A stretch of DNA of 64,000 nt from Sinomicrobium oceani (GTDB taxonomy: Bacteria; Bacteroidota; Bacteroidia; Flavobacteriales; Flavobacteriaceae): contig NZ_FPJE01000016.1 of assembly GCF_900119185.1 (NCBI RefSeq), positions 47,635-111,634 of the forward strand, in the 5' to 3' direction. A program made the position numbers and the translations under genes. A model generated the notes under the pieces. That model did not search any database. It saw only the letters and a list, made by a program, of their open reading frames with translations, and had not been told where the DNA came from. This document shows positions 9,953-18,635 of the stretch, piece after piece (position 1 is the stretch's first letter; every line of letters begins with the position of its first letter).

Positions 9953-11584
9953 ATGCAGCCAAAAATTATATCCGGACAATTTGTGGATATCCCGAACAGG
10001 AATATATTTCCGGCAGAGGTCCATATCCGGGATCGGAAGATCATTTCGGTAAGCAGAACAACACATGCCCCGGAGGTTTATATCCTCCCGGGCTTTATCG
10101 ATGCCCACGTACATATCGAATCGTCGATGCTGATCCCTGCAGAATTTGCCCGTATAGCCGTTACACACGGTACGGTAGCCACCGTCTCCGATCCGCATGA
10201 GATTGCCAATGTCTGTGGTATGGAAGGAATCCGGTATATGATAGCCAACGGAGAAAAAGTACCGTTTAAATTCTACTTCGGTGCCCCTTCATGTGTTCCT
10301 GCTACCCCCTTCGAAACGGCGGGAGCAGAAATCACGGCAAAAGAGATCGACTCCTTACTCTCGCGGGAAGATATCGTCTATCTCGCGGAAATGATGAACT
10401 GGCCGGGGGTAGTACACCGCGATCCGGACGTCATGGAAAAAATAGCTGTGGCACAAAAATATCACAAGCCGGTAGACGGCCATGCCCCGGGACTGAAAGG
10501 AGAACTTGCCAGGCAGTATATCGCTGCCGGGATTTCTACCGATCATGAATGTTTTACTGCCGGCGAAGCACTGGACAAACTGAAACACGGTATGAAGATC
10601 ATCATCCGCGAAGGCAGCGCCGCAAGGAATTTCGACGCGCTCATAGACCTTATCGACGGTCATGCCGCACATATCATGTTCTGCTCGGACGACAAGCACC
10701 CCGACAATCTCGTGGAAGGACATATAGACCAGCTCGTGGCCCGTGCCGTGGCCCGGGGAAAAGACCTGTTTGACGTGCTTCGTGCCGCCTGTCTGAACCC
10801 TATAGATCACTACGGGCTCCGGGTGGGGCACCTGAGGGAAGACGACCCTGCCGATTTTATTGTCGTCAAAGATCTGAAAAGATTTGAAGTCCTCGAAACC
10901 TATATCGACGGAGAACGTGTTGCACAGCACGGGAAAGCCATGATCGCCCGGCAGGAACACCACATAATCAACAACTTCACAACTTCCGTAAAAACTCCGG
11001 CCGACTTTTTGCTCGAAGCCAAAGGGCAGCGCATTCGCGTTATCGAAGCAAAAGACGGCGAACTCATCACTTCGGAAACGGTAGTACCTGTTAGTGAGAA
11101 ACAGGGATATGCCGTTGCGGATACCGAAAAAGACATATTGAAGATCGCCGTTGTCAACCGGTACGGGAACGCGGCTCCACAAGTGGCCTTCGTAAAAAAT
11201 TTCGGGCTGCAGCAAGGGGCTATTGCTTCTTCGGTCGCCCACGATTCTCATAACATCATCGCTGTTGGTACGGACGATGTTTCCCTGGCAAAAGCGGTAA
11301 ACCTCATCATGGAGAGCAAAGGCGGAGTGTGTGCAGTACACGACGAAGAGCATGCTCTACTTCCACTGCCCGTAGGCGGTATCATGTCTGCAGAAGACGG
11401 GTATGAAGTCGCAAAAGCCTATACTGCGGTGGATGCTATGGCTAAAGCGATGGGCGCTACGTTGCAGTCTCCTTTTATGACCCTGAGTTTTATGGCTTTA
11501 CTGGTGATCCCCGACCTGAAACTAAGTGATAAGGGGTTGTTTGACGGGAGAAAATTCGAATTTACCGGATTGTTTATTTCGTAA
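9953..11584 (+). CDS. ade: Adenine deaminase
   Basis: A 543-residue amidohydrolase that converts adenine to hypoxanthine and ammonia in purine salvage. The N-terminal metal motif PGFIDAHVHIESSM is present, as are the SDPHEIANVCG stretch, the HGPGLKG-like motif (DGHAPGLKG), and the C-terminal adenine-deaminase domain with SVAHDSHNI and GGI. Length matches the COG1001 family (about 540-600). It starts 65 bases after the macroglobulin stop. Its last 11 bases overlap the end of the convergent SDR gene on the other strand. No regulatory purine motif is evident upstream. Confidence 0.96.
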   Translation: MQPKIISGQFVDIPNRNIFPAEVHIRDRKIISVSRTTHAPEVYILPGFIDAHVHIESSMLIPAEFARIAVTHGTVATVSDPHEIANVCGMEGIRYMIANGEKVPFKFYFGAPSCVPATPFETAGAEITAKEIDSLLSREDIVYLAEMMNWPGVVHRDPDVMEKIAVAQKYHKPVDGHAPGLKGELARQYIAAGISTDHECFTAGEALDKLKHGMKIIIREGSAARNFDALIDLIDGHAAHIMFCSDDKHPDNLVEGHIDQLVARAVARGKDLFDVLRAACLNPIDHYGLRVGHLREDDPADFIVVKDLKRFEVLETYIDGERVAQHGKAMIARQEHHIINNFTTSVKTPADFLLEAKGQRIRVIEAKDGELITSETVVPVSEKQGYAVADTEKDILKIAVVNRYGNAAPQVAFVKNFGLQQGAIASSVAHDSHNIIAVGTDDVSLAKAVNLIMESKGGVCAVHDEEHALLPLPVGGIMSAEDGYEVAKAYTAVDAMAKAMGATLQSPFMTLSFMALLVIPDLKLSDKGLFDGRKFEFTGLFIS

Positions 11585-12596
11585 CGGTAGCGAGAAAAGC
11601 TTTTCCTGTTACCGCTATGGTTTCGGCTACCGGGCGGAATTCCACACCCAGTTCTTCTTTTATTTTTGTATTGCTATAGGGGCTTTTCACCGTTGCGGAC
11701 GCGGCCATCAGCTTACTCAGTTTACGCTTTTTTCCGGTGAGTTTGCTCCGCAGCCAATCGAGTCTCCACAGCCAGGCGAACACCCATTCCGGGGCTTCTT
11801 TTTCCGGAACCCCCCTGCCTACGGAAACCGATGCCATGGTAAGAACTTCCTTAAAACTCAGGTTATCCCCCACAAGGATAAACCTTTCATTTTTTACATC
11901 ACTTTTCATCAGGGCTATCATAGCGGCGACAACATCATTCACAGCTACATAACCGGTAACACCATAGGTATAATACCGGATGCCCCCGTACGCTTCTCTA
12001 AAAATCCTCCCGCTCCCCTGCATCCACCCTTTCTTTCCCGGGGGTATTCCGAGTACGATACCGGGATTGACGATAACCACCTCCAGGCCTTCCTGGCTCC
12101 CGCGCCATACTTCCATTTCCGCACCGTATTTGGTGATGGCATATACGTTGTTTTCCGACTCCGTATTCCAATGGGTATCCTCGGTAATAAGAGCTCCTTT
12201 GATACTGCTTCCGAGGGTAGCTACGGAACTCACATAGCACAGTTTTTCCACGTCGTGGACCAGGCATTGGTTAACCACATTGGCCGTCCCCTCGGAGTTT
12301 ATTTTTTTAAGCAGATTATAATCGGAAGGATCAAAGGAAATAAGTGCTGCCGCATGATAGACGCGGGTAACGTCCCGGAATGCATCGGAAAGTGCCGGAA
12401 CCTCCGTAATATCGGCTTCGACCCATTCTATCGCATCAAATCTCACCCGGTCTTCCGTCGAACCGGAAAACATAGATGCCACGGCACTGACATCACTGCC
12501 TTTTCTGTAAATAGCACGTATTTTATCTTCGTTACGGGCCAGTGCATACAGCAAATGGGACCCGACAAGTCCTGTACCTCCGGTGACTAAAATCAT
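11574..12596 (-). CDS. NAD-dependent epimerase/dehydratase (extended SDR, dihydroflavonol-reductase-like)
   Basis: A 340-residue cytosolic Rossmann oxidoreductase. The nucleotide-binding motif [13 protein letters not shown] lies at residues 4-16, and the catalytic pair YAITK is near 152-156, with an upstream SSVAT serine. These are hallmarks of extended short-chain dehydrogenases acting on nucleotide sugars, sterols or flavonol-like compounds. The substrate cannot be told from sequence. It is transcribed leftward from a TATCTTTG box ending only four bases upstream of the ATG, divergent from tyrS. The 3' end overlaps adenine deaminase by 11 bases in convergent orientation. Confidence 0.88.
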   Translation of the reverse strand: MILVTGGTGLVGSHLLYALARNEDKIRAIYRKGSDVSAVASMFSGSTEDRVRFDAIEWVEADITEVPALSDAFRDVTRVYHAAALISFDPSDYNLLKKINSEGTANVVNQCLVHDVEKLCYVSSVATLGSSIKGALITEDTHWNTESENNVYAITKYGAEMEVWRGSQEGLEVVIVNPGIVLGIPPGKKGWMQGSGRIFREAYGGIRYYTYGVTGYVAVNDVVAAMIALMKSDVKNERFILVGDNLSFKEVLTMASVSVGRGVPEKEAPEWVFAWLWRLDWLRSKLTGKKRKLSKLMAASATVKSPYSNTKIKEELGVEFRPVAETIAVTGKAFLATVTK

Positions 12597-12600
12597 AGTC

Positions 12601-12608
12601 CAAAGATA
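12601..12608 (-). promoter_or_regulatory. Bacteroidota -7 promoter element for the SDR gene
   Basis: On the minus strand this reads TATCTTTG, a match to TAnnTTTG, the -7 element read by the Bacteroidota primary sigma factor. It ends four bases before the ATG at 12596. Transcription would therefore begin at or within a few bases of the start codon, so the transcript may be leaderless. Confidence 0.55.
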
Positions 12609-12685
12609 TGTATTTTACGGAGACCTGATCCTGCCATGCCCTTATAAAATAGCCTTCAACAGACTCCTCTATGATCTATTTATTG

Positions 12686-12693
12686 TAAATTTG
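12686..12693 (+). promoter_or_regulatory. Bacteroidota -7 promoter element for tyrS
   Basis: The sequence TAAATTTG matches TAnnTTTG and lies 30 bases before the chosen tyrS start. It sits inside a longer in-frame extension of the reading frame that begins at 12583. That is the main argument for placing the true start at 12724. Confidence 0.6.
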
Positions 12694-12723
12694 CGCTTGT
12701 TTTACCAAAAAAGTACGAAGACC

Positions 12724-14025
12724 ATGGTCAAAAATTTTGTAGAAGAACTGCGTTGGAGAGGAATGATCCACGATATCATGCCGGGAACGGAAGAACAACT
12801 CAGCAAGGAACCGACCTCGGCTTATGTAGGTATAGACCCTACGGCCGACTCCCTGCATATCGGGCACCTTGTGGGGGTGATGATGCTCCGTCATTTCCAG
12901 CTTTCAGGCCACAGACCCGTAGTTCTCGTAGGCGGTGCAACCGGGATGATCGGAGACCCTTCTATGAAATCGGAGGAACGCAACCTTCTCGATGAGGAAA
13001 CGCTGCAACACAATATAGCAGGTATTAAAGTCCAGCTGTCCCGATTGCTCGACTTTAGCTCGGATACCTCCAATGCTGCCGTTCTGGTAAACAATTACGA
13101 CTGGATGAAAGATTTTTCTTTTATCGGTTTTGCCCGCGATGTCGGCAAGCGTATTACCGTAAATTACATGATGGCCAAAGATTCGGTTAAAAAACGGTTG
13201 AGTTCGGATTCGGGCTCTGGAATGTCTTTTACCGAATTTACCTACCAACTGATACAGGGATACGATTTTTACCACCTGTACAAAACTCATAACTGTCTCC
13301 TGCAGATGGGAGGTTCGGACCAATGGGGTAACATCACTACGGGTACGGAACTGATCCGGCGGATGAGTGATGACAGTGCCAAGGCTTATGCCCTTACCTG
13401 TCCGCTGATCACCAAGGCGGACGGTTCTAAATTCGGAAAGACCGAAGGCGGGAACATCTGGCTTGACCCGGAGAAGACCTCTCCCTACAAATTCTATCAG
13501 TTCTGGCTGAATACCTCTGATGAGGATGCCGAAAAATACATCAGGATATTTACATTTCTGGACAGAAAAACCATAGAAGATCTTATTGCGGCACACCAGG
13601 AGGCTCCGCACACACGTGTTTTACAGCACAGGCTGGCCGAAGAGATCACAACCTTTGTGCACGGTAAAGAAGAGCTGGAAAAAGCGATTAAAGCCTCTCA
13701 AATCCTTTTCGGAAAAAGCTCGTCAGATGACCTGAAAGCGCTGGACGAAAAAACTTTTCTCGATGTCTTTGACGGAGTGCCCCAGTCCGAAATAACTGCC
13801 GGACTGATCCATGAAGGCCTGGATATCATAGCGGCACTGAGTGAAAAATCGGGCTTCCTGAAATCCAACGGTGAGGCGAGACGTGCGCTCAAAGAGAATT
13901 CGATCTCCGTGAACAAGGAAAAAGTAAACGAGGGATATATGGTAACTGCCTCGGACCTTATTAACGACAAATTTGTTTTACTGCAACGCGGAAAGAAAAA
14001 CTATTTCGTACTGGTGAAGGCCTGA
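12724..14025 (+). CDS. tyrS: Tyrosyl-tRNA synthetase
   Basis: A 433-residue class I synthetase that charges tRNA-Tyr. The HIGH-type motif appears as [10 protein letters not shown] near residue 40, the KMSKS-type loop as [10 protein letters not shown] near 240, and the C-terminal S4-like RNA-binding domain covers about 365-430. The open frame extends 47 codons upstream to 12583. That extension crosses the TAAATTTG promoter and overlaps the divergent gene, while the start [13 protein letters not shown] gives the standard bacterial N-terminus. A clear intrinsic terminator follows. Confidence 0.97.
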   Translation: MVKNFVEELRWRGMIHDIMPGTEEQLSKEPTSAYVGIDPTADSLHIGHLVGVMMLRHFQLSGHRPVVLVGGATGMIGDPSMKSEERNLLDEETLQHNIAGIKVQLSRLLDFSSDTSNAAVLVNNYDWMKDFSFIGFARDVGKRITVNYMMAKDSVKKRLSSDSGSGMSFTEFTYQLIQGYDFYHLYKTHNCLLQMGGSDQWGNITTGTELIRRMSDDSAKAYALTCPLITKADGSKFGKTEGGNIWLDPEKTSPYKFYQFWLNTSDEDAEKYIRIFTFLDRKTIEDLIAAHQEAPHTRVLQHRLAEEITTFVHGKEELEKAIKASQILFGKSSSDDLKALDEKTFLDVFDGVPQSEITAGLIHEGLDIIAALSEKSGFLKSNGEARRALKENSISVNKEKVNEGYMVTASDLINDKFVLLQRGKKNYFVLVKA

Positions 14026-14054
14026 TCCTGAAAACCGGAATATTACCATACAGA

Positions 14055-14085
14055 GAACGGGGACTTCGAAAGTTCCCGTTTTTTA
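14055..14085 (+). terminator. Rho-independent terminator of tyrS
   Basis: The stem ACGGGGACTT / AAGTTCCCGT (one G-T pair) closes a three-base CGA loop and runs straight into TTTTTT. It lies 30 bases after the tyrS stop and ahead of the convergent LuxE-like gene. Confidence 0.85.
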
Positions 14086-14109
14086 TTGGTCTGTGCGGAA
14101 CAAAATGCC

Positions 14110-15087
14110 TTACATCACCATGAGGTTGCATCCGCGTATATCGGAATGGTCGAACCTTCCAAGAACTTCGAAACTCCCATCGGGGTGTGTCTTGCCAAGG
14201 TCCTGGGTCGCAATAAAGGAACAAGAATGTATGTTGGCCAGGTCGATCACATTGATCCCCCCGGTTTTTCCGGTAGGCTGGAGCGAAAGGGCATCTTCCG
14301 GATCACGGATGATGATTTTCATCCAGGGCGGACAGTGGAAATTTCCGTTTCCGGGAGAATAGGCCTGTGACAGCAGCTCTGTCATTCCATATTCGCTGTG
14401 TATTTCGGAAACTCCGAACCCTTTTTCCAGTAGCTGGTGCAATTCTTCGCGGATAAGTTCTTTTCTGCGCCCTTTCATCCCCCCTGTTTCCATGACAATG
14501 GTATTTTCGAGCTGAAACCGGTGGGTCTCTACCAGGTCCAGTAGGGCAAATGAAACCCCGATAAGGAGTATCTTTTTTCCTTTCTGATCGAGAGTCTCCA
14601 GGGTATGCCCCAAAGATTCCAGGTCGTCCAGGTAAAAGCCGCTGTACGGGTCGGCAGATCTTCTGATAAGGTCGTCTACCATATAGATCAGGGAAGACCC
14701 CTGCCGCTCCAGATAGGAAGGCAACAGGGCAAGGACCACATAATCGCTGATATTACCGTAGAAGCGCTGAAAAGCGTCTGAAAAACTGCGCTCGTATATC
14801 GTTCTGTCTGCGACATAATGTTTACTGGTACTCATACCGGTGGTACCACTACTGGTAAAGAGTTCTTCCGGAGGAGCCCCGGATGTGGTTATTTTGTGGC
14901 TTTTAAAAAAAGATATCGGTAAAAAAGGAATCTCTTCTACGGTACCCACCTTTGCGGGAGTTCGCCCCAGAAGATCGCAAAATTCACGGTACACCTCATT
15001 ATTCCGGTATTGATGCCGGAATACTTTCAGTGCAACCGCTGTGAAATCCGAATCATCGGTGATGTCAAAAACAGCATTAGCGTTCAT
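14110..15087 (-). CDS. LuxE-type acyl-protein synthetase / acyl-activating enzyme
   Basis: A 325-residue member of the LuxE/ANL-related family, which activates an acyl group with ATP (acyl-adenylate) and passes it to a protein thiol. The adenylate-binding motif FTSSGTTGMSTSKH lies at about residues 82-95; IHSEYGMTELLSQAY near 230 matches the YGxTE-type motif. No other lux gene (luxCDAB) is near, so this is a stand-alone enzyme and its acyl substrate is unknown. It is first upstream of a leftward block and converges with tyrS. Confidence 0.85.
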   Translation of the reverse strand: MNANAVFDITDDSDFTAVALKVFRHQYRNNEVYREFCDLLGRTPAKVGTVEEIPFLPISFFKSHKITTSGAPPEELFTSSGTTGMSTSKHYVADRTIYERSFSDAFQRFYGNISDYVVLALLPSYLERQGSSLIYMVDDLIRRSADPYSGFYLDDLESLGHTLETLDQKGKKILLIGVSFALLDLVETHRFQLENTIVMETGGMKGRRKELIREELHQLLEKGFGVSEIHSEYGMTELLSQAYSPGNGNFHCPPWMKIIIRDPEDALSLQPTGKTGGINVIDLANIHSCSFIATQDLGKTHPDGSFEVLGRFDHSDIRGCNLMVM

Positions 15088-15137
15088 CGTACAACATTCC
15101 TTATTTCTTTGCCCGTTTGCCGGAAAATCCCAACGGC

Positions 15138-16130
15138 TTATTCCTCCGTTGCTATTTCCTTCATCTTTTTAAAGAGGAACATCAACAGGAACAGCCCGGT
15201 AAACCCGATAAATACGAGCAGGGGGAATAACCACTTTTTGGAAGAAGCCAGTCCTTTCCTGGGGATGTTGATCTTTACGGAAACATCCTTGATAACTTTA
15301 TCCCCGTCACTCGCCTTTACGGTGAGTTTATCAATGTCATCAAACAGGTTCTGCTGGGAATTGACCAGGCCTCCCATGGAGCCGATCTGTGGTTCGGACC
15401 TGAAGAAAAACATATTATCCTCCGGTTTGAGTCCTTCCGGCTTTGTACTTCCCTGAGCTTTCAGGATTTCATTGATATACTGTACGGCTTCTTTATTGGT
15501 TTGTATCCTGGACAATAGGTTTTCACTAAGGCTCAGCCTCACAGTATTGTAATAATCGTTGTTATTCAGAAAATCGAGGATTTTCGTAACGACCTTCAGG
15601 GAATTCCTCCGGGTTTTGGTATAAATCGTTATTCTGTGGTATTTATAATTTTTGGCCGTTTCCATCGCACTTACCGTAGACGCATCACCTTTCAGGGCCT
15701 TGAAAGCCTCCAGATTTGCCTGCTTTTCTCCGAGAAAGCTGTAAATATCCACTATGGGTTCTATTTCGATTCCGGAAAAATAGCTGACCGAATCTATTCC
15801 CATATCCTTAAAAAAACTGATATCTCCGATTTCGCGCTTGGCTTCAATTTCGTTGATACTGGTATAGAGGTAATCGACACTTCCGAAATTGGGAACCACG
15901 ATCACTTCGTTCTTATAGGTCTTGGAGTTCGAACCATCCATAAAATATCCGGCGGCAAAAGCTGCAAGCAGGAGAATAAGCAATAGTATGGCAAATTTCC
16001 TGTAAAACAGAAAAATGCTGTATATCCCCCTGATAATCCACTTGAAGAAATCCCTGATCTTCTGGAGCAGCACCCCAAGGTCTATTTCATCGGAGGTATT
16101 ATCATGCTTTTGTGTATGCTCATTCATCAT
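15138..16130 (-). CDS. Wzz-topology membrane protein of unknown function
   Basis: A 330-residue protein with one transmembrane helix at about 45-65 and another at about 297-320, near the C-terminus. They enclose a periplasmic domain of about 230 residues with amphipathic, partly coiled segments. This is the topology of chain-length determinants and polysaccharide co-polymerases (Wzz), but I see no convincing Wzz proline motif and no polysaccharide genes nearby. It could instead be a scaffold protein. It lies between the LuxE-like and DUF6909 genes, all leftward with gaps of about 50 bases, so co-transcription is plausible. Two Met codons at the start (MMNEH) leave a one-codon ambiguity. Confidence 0.75.
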   Translation of the reverse strand: MMNEHTQKHDNTSDEIDLGVLLQKIRDFFKWIIRGIYSIFLFYRKFAILLLILLLAAFAAGYFMDGSNSKTYKNEVIVVPNFGSVDYLYTSINEIEAKREIGDISFFKDMGIDSVSYFSGIEIEPIVDIYSFLGEKQANLEAFKALKGDASTVSAMETAKNYKYHRITIYTKTRRNSLKVVTKILDFLNNNDYYNTVRLSLSENLLSRIQTNKEAVQYINEILKAQGSTKPEGLKPEDNMFFFRSEPQIGSMGGLVNSQQNLFDDIDKLTVKASDGDKVIKDVSVKINIPRKGLASSKKWLFPLLVFIGFTGLFLLMFLFKKMKEIATEE

Positions 16131-16181
16131 GTAATGGTATTGCTTTTTGATAATCTTTTACTATGTATTATGTGGACAGAA

Positions 16182-17903
16182 TTAATTCTGAGCTTTATTC
16201 AGGATTTGTTCGAGTATCCTCCGGGTTATCAGGTAGGTGGGTTTAACCCCCGTCGTTCCTAATCCTCCCGAAGCCAGGGTACTTCCGGTTTCCAACGGGT
16301 TATCGGAAGCGTAATAGGCATAACGGACCTTAACATCTTCTGCTATGCTCTTCCGGATCCTCGATGCGGATTGTATGGCCTTCTGGTAATGTGCTCCTTC
16401 CATTTCGAGACCTACGACGTTCCAGGTAGAATCGTGGAAAAACTTCAGAAGGTCCTTATTCTGTAAAGAGGTACCGAGTACGGTGATCATGGTCCCTTCG
16501 AAAACTTTCAGTCCGTGACCTTCGAAATCGGCCTTGCACAATTCGTTCTTAAAGGGATAATTATCTGCCGTTCCTTCAAAAATATGTGCGGAAGGAATCA
16601 TCAGGTCTCCTTTTCCTCCTTCGAGTATCCCTGCTTTTCCCATGATGGACACGGATACGACATTCAAAAAATGGAGTTTATCTTTTTTCTCTGTTTCCTT
16701 TACGGTTTTATTCTTGTCCTTATAGGGTTTTAACAGCTCGTCTATAGTCTCATAAGCCTGTTCCCCGAAGGCGTAGTCCATTACAAAAAGTACGGGTTTT
16801 TCTTCGTCCGGGATGGCGGAATCCAGATCGTAATCGGAATGGCTGAAATTTATCTTTGCCGTATCGAATACCTGTACATCGATGTTGGTTCCGGAGGTAT
16901 CGTCTATAGAGATCATACCGTTTTTGTGGGCGAAGGCCTTTACCTTGTCTCGCATAGTACCGTTTCCGGGCATACTGAGGGCTTCGTAAAGTTCCAGCCG
17001 CTCTTTTCCGGAAGCCTCTTTTTTAAGGGCCTCGGAAGCATAAACGGAATTCATGACGCTGTGCATATTGGCGCTGATGATATGTATGGGACGATGCAGC
17101 AGCTTGTTCTTCTGCAATGTTTTTTTAATCGTATTGGCCCAGGCCTCTCCGTGAATATGGTGTCCCAGCCGTTCCCGTAGTATAGGGCTGAACGTAATGG
17201 TCCGCTTGTCGTTATCCCGCTCCTCCTCTATGGCCAGTTTTCCCATCCAGTAGACGATGTGCAGAAACCTTTCGGGCATCTGCTTCGTGGCAAAAGCCCG
17301 GTGTGCATCCAGCGCTTCTTCGAATGTCCTTCCGATAATGTTGGCCACATGGATCAGGGCGATTTCTCTTTCGGCACGTGTGAGTTTCCCTTTTCGAACG
17401 GCATTTTCCAGCTTAAACCAGTCCCTGTTGATCTCTCCGGTATCGTCCGCATACACACGCCTGCATATTTTTTGCGATTCTACATACAGAAAGGTAAGGT
17501 GAGTAAGGATATCGTAAATATCGGAGCGCCCCCGAGTAATCTCGATACTCATCTGCTCTTCGTCTACCCGGTAACAGTTTCTTCTTCGCTTGGGCGGAAT
17601 GATGGGTTGAAAATGAGATTTCTTATACCCTTCATCGGAAGTGAGGTTTACATAACGGCATTCTTCTATCCCTACGGGAAGCCTGTCCAGAATGTACATC
17701 AGTCCGTTCAGTTCTACCTTGTCTTCTGCGATAGAGCCATATATTTCGGGGCGCAACTGCAATAACGATTGCCGTAATGTTTCCCCGGAAATGCCCATGG
17801 GTTTATAGAATCCGCGGTTGAACAAATGTCTCATGGTGATGTACATCCGTTCGATAGCGTTGGTGGATTCCTGGGCCCTTGTTCTTCCTTTGATCTTACT
17901 CAT
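16182..17903 (-). CDS. DUF6909-type protein with nucleoside-phosphorylase-like C-terminal region
   Basis: A protein of about 573 residues that I place with the Bacteroidota family annotated DUF6909. The C-terminal third carries GLEMEGA at about 498-504 and a following SDN at about 533-535. This pair resembles the ribose/base-binding EMEGA and catalytic SD motifs of purine nucleoside phosphorylase, MTA nucleosidase and AMP nucleosidase. The N-terminal 250 residues are helical and unrecognised. A longer start at 17921 is possible, but the TATTTTTG promoter at 17919-17926 would then lie over the start codon, so MSKIKGRTRAQ at 17903 is preferred. The enzymatic role is inference from motifs only. 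Confidence 0.8.
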   Translation of the reverse strand: MSKIKGRTRAQESTNAIERMYITMRHLFNRGFYKPMGISGETLRQSLLQLRPEIYGSIAEDKVELNGLMYILDRLPVGIEECRYVNLTSDEGYKKSHFQPIIPPKRRRNCYRVDEEQMSIEITRGRSDIYDILTHLTFLYVESQKICRRVYADDTGEINRDWFKLENAVRKGKLTRAEREIALIHVANIIGRTFEEALDAHRAFATKQMPERFLHIVYWMGKLAIEEERDNDKRTITFSPILRERLGHHIHGEAWANTIKKTLQKNKLLHRPIHIISANMHSVMNSVYASEALKKEASGKERLELYEALSMPGNGTMRDKVKAFAHKNGMISIDDTSGTNIDVQVFDTAKINFSHSDYDLDSAIPDEEKPVLFVMDYAFGEQAYETIDELLKPYKDKNKTVKETEKKDKLHFLNVVSVSIMGKAGILEGGKGDLMIPSAHIFEGTADNYPFKNELCKADFEGHGLKVFEGTMITVLGTSLQNKDLLKFFHDSTWNVVGLEMEGAHYQKAIQSASRIRKSIAEDVKVRYAYYASDNPLETGSTLASGGLGTTGVKPTYLITRRILEQILNKAQN

Positions 17904-17918
17904 ATCTAATTTTCCGCA

Positions 17919-17926
17919 CAAAAATA
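17919..17926 (-). promoter_or_regulatory. Bacteroidota -7 promoter element upstream of the DUF6909 gene
   Basis: The minus strand reads TATTTTTG, a TAnnTTTG match, 15 bases before the ATG at 17903. It argues against the alternative start at 17921. Confidence 0.55.
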
Positions 17927-17978
17927 CGGGATTTTTATGTTATCTGCATCAGTATTCTCGCAAGGTATGGATCTGTAG

Positions 17979-18629
17979 TTAGCGCATCGCTTTTTTAAGA
18001 CCTTTACCGGCAATATAATGACGCTGTCGTAATTTCCGTACAACTTTCCTGGCCAGGTTATTATTTATGGTTTCATATCCGGCATACAGATCGCCGGAGA
18101 CTGCCGAGGTCGCCATCCACACGTTTTCGCCGGAACCGAGATCTATAAGGTACACATGGAACCTCGCTTCGGGTTCGTAGCTGGTCGATACATTTCCTCT
18201 TATACCGCTGACTTCCTGTCGACGTTCCCAGGAAGTTTGCTTGATCACAAGCAGGGCTTCGGCACCGGAAGCATTGATCTTGTCGGTAAAGGTCTCATAG
18301 TCGTAATCTTTGTTGATCTCAAAAAGGCTTCCCGCTGCGACTACCTGCGTGGGAACCATGTTCCTGCCGAAGGTTTTTTCCAGTTGTTTCCGGTATTTGG
18401 CCTCGTCGAGGTTATTGAAATCCTTCCGAAAGGATTCGTCATAGACATCGGCATCGAGCCCATCAATATCCTCCCTGGAATTTATATGTACCAAGGCCAC
18501 TTTATCGTAGATTTTCTGAGGCGGCTTTACCTCATAGTCATCGATATGCCCGGAAGCACAGCCGACAGCTAAAAATACGGTAAGCACCGAAAAAATAATG
18601 AATCCGAAAAATGTCGTGGTGTGTTTCAT
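17979..18629 (-). CDS. Envelope lipoprotein of unknown function
   Basis: A 216-residue protein with a lipoprotein signal peptide (lipobox AVGC, Cys at about 24). The mature part is mixed alpha/beta and contains a segment around LVIKQTSWERR and RFHVYLIDLGSGENVWMATS. The latter resembles the strand pattern of small outer-membrane lipoproteins that sample the periplasm (DUF4136/LpoB/CsgG-like), but I cannot assign a family. It lies seven bases downstream of GH3 in the same orientation and is likely co-transcribed with it. Confidence 0.75.
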   Translation of the reverse strand: MKHTTTFFGFIIFSVLTVFLAVGCASGHIDDYEVKPPQKIYDKVALVHINSREDIDGLDADVYDESFRKDFNNLDEAKYRKQLEKTFGRNMVPTQVVAAGSLFEINKDYDYETFTDKINASGAEALLVIKQTSWERRQEVSGIRGNVSTSYEPEARFHVYLIDLGSGENVWMATSAVSGDLYAGYETINNNLARKVVRKLRQRHYIAGKGLKKAMR

Positions 18630-18635
18630 AGGTTG

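Noticed and set aside
11526..12590. 354-codon plus-strand frame
   Set aside because: Antisense shadow of the SDR gene on the minus strand, which has all the SDR motifs.
12583..12723. N-terminal extension of tyrS
   Set aside because: Contains the TAAATTTG promoter, overlaps the divergent SDR gene, and is absent from the family.
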